Source: an uncultured Collinsella sp.
GTDB taxonomy: Bacteria; Actinomycetota; Coriobacteriia; Coriobacteriales; Coriobacteriaceae
Length of the DNA: 14,625 nt
Direction: 5' to 3'
Assembly: GCA_902478825.1 (NCBI GenBank)
Contig: CABSMK010000028.1
Span: 1 to 14,625, forward strand
The notes beneath the pieces are model-generated. The model was not told the DNA's origin. It worked only from the letters and a program-made list of their open reading frames with translations, and did no database searches. A program made the position numbers and the translations under genes. Of this stretch, positions 14,609 to 14,625 are shown piece after piece; position 1 is the first letter of the stretch; each line of letters starts with the position of its first letter.

Positions 14609-14625
14609 CTGTCTCTTATACACAT
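14609..14625. other. Sequencing adapter remnant (Tn5/Nextera mosaic end)
   Basis: The contig ends in CTGTCTCTTATACACAT, identical to the first 17 bases of the 19-base Tn5 mosaic end as it reads out of a library insert. It is almost certainly untrimmed adapter, not genome. Read on the minus strand it yields the well-known artefact peptide MCIRDR. Confidence 0.95.

Noticed and set aside
14377..14625. Minus-strand frame beginning MCIRDR at the contig end
   Set aside because: Its start codon lies in the adapter remnant, and the rest is antisense to the FAD-dependent dehydrogenase.
1..14625. Search for CRISPR arrays, tRNA or rRNA genes, insertion sequences, integrase or toxin-antitoxin genes
   Set aside because: No regularly spaced repeats, no cloverleaf-like sequences in the gaps, and no transposase or recombinase motifs. 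All large frames are accounted for by housekeeping genes.

Overview
The window is a stretch of GC-rich bacterial chromosome carrying mainly housekeeping genes, with no mobile element, prophage, CRISPR array, tRNA or rRNA that I could see. The protein sequences (UvrA, UvrC, MurJ, Mrp), the high-GC codon usage, a membrane sulfatase of the lipoteichoic-acid-synthase type and a Tat-type lipoprotein fit a Gram-positive high-GC anaerobe. My best guess is a gut member of the Coriobacteriia such as Collinsella. That is an inference from recalled protein similarity, not a search result.

Layout. (1) 1-2099, minus strand: a solitary family-5 ABC transporter substrate-binding lipoprotein (122-1735). It is followed by three small hairpins and preceded by a 364-base non-coding region with nested inverted repeats that could form a three-way junction. 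(2) 2100-6233, minus strand: a tight three-gene unit read ybaK (aminoacyl-tRNA deacylase), murJ (lipid II flippase), uvrC (excision endonuclease). Its gaps are 3 and 0 bases, and a candidate promoter lies near 6271-6301. (3) 6366-9245, minus strand: uvrA, ending at a 10-bp hairpin. Its upstream region contains a LexA-box-like palindrome differing from CGAAC-N4-GTTCG at one base. (4) 9439-11592, plus strand, divergent from uvrA: an LTA-synthase-like membrane sulfatase. (5) 11738-13840, plus strand: an Mrp/ApbC-type Fe-S carrier ATPase with an HI0933-type flavoprotein whose GTG start directly follows the Mrp stop. (6) 13921 to the end, plus strand: the 5' part of a second, unrelated flavoprotein (COG2509-type FAD-dependent dehydrogenase). 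It sits behind a TATAAT box and a strong intrinsic-terminator hairpin that lies inside its own leader.

The genes cover DNA repair (uvrA, uvrC), envelope building (murJ, the sulfatase), tRNA quality control (ybaK), Fe-S/flavin redox biology (mrp and two flavoproteins) and peptide uptake. Two GTG starts abut the preceding stop codon exactly, which suggests translational coupling in both operons.

The last 17 bases (14609-14625) match the Tn5/Nextera mosaic-end adapter and are not genomic, so the final gene is cut by the contig end and its last few codons are artefactual. I found no convincing novel multi-gene system. The items most worth a second look are the structured region upstream of the binding protein, the leader hairpin at 13871-13902, and the SOS-like box between uvrA and the sulfatase gene.
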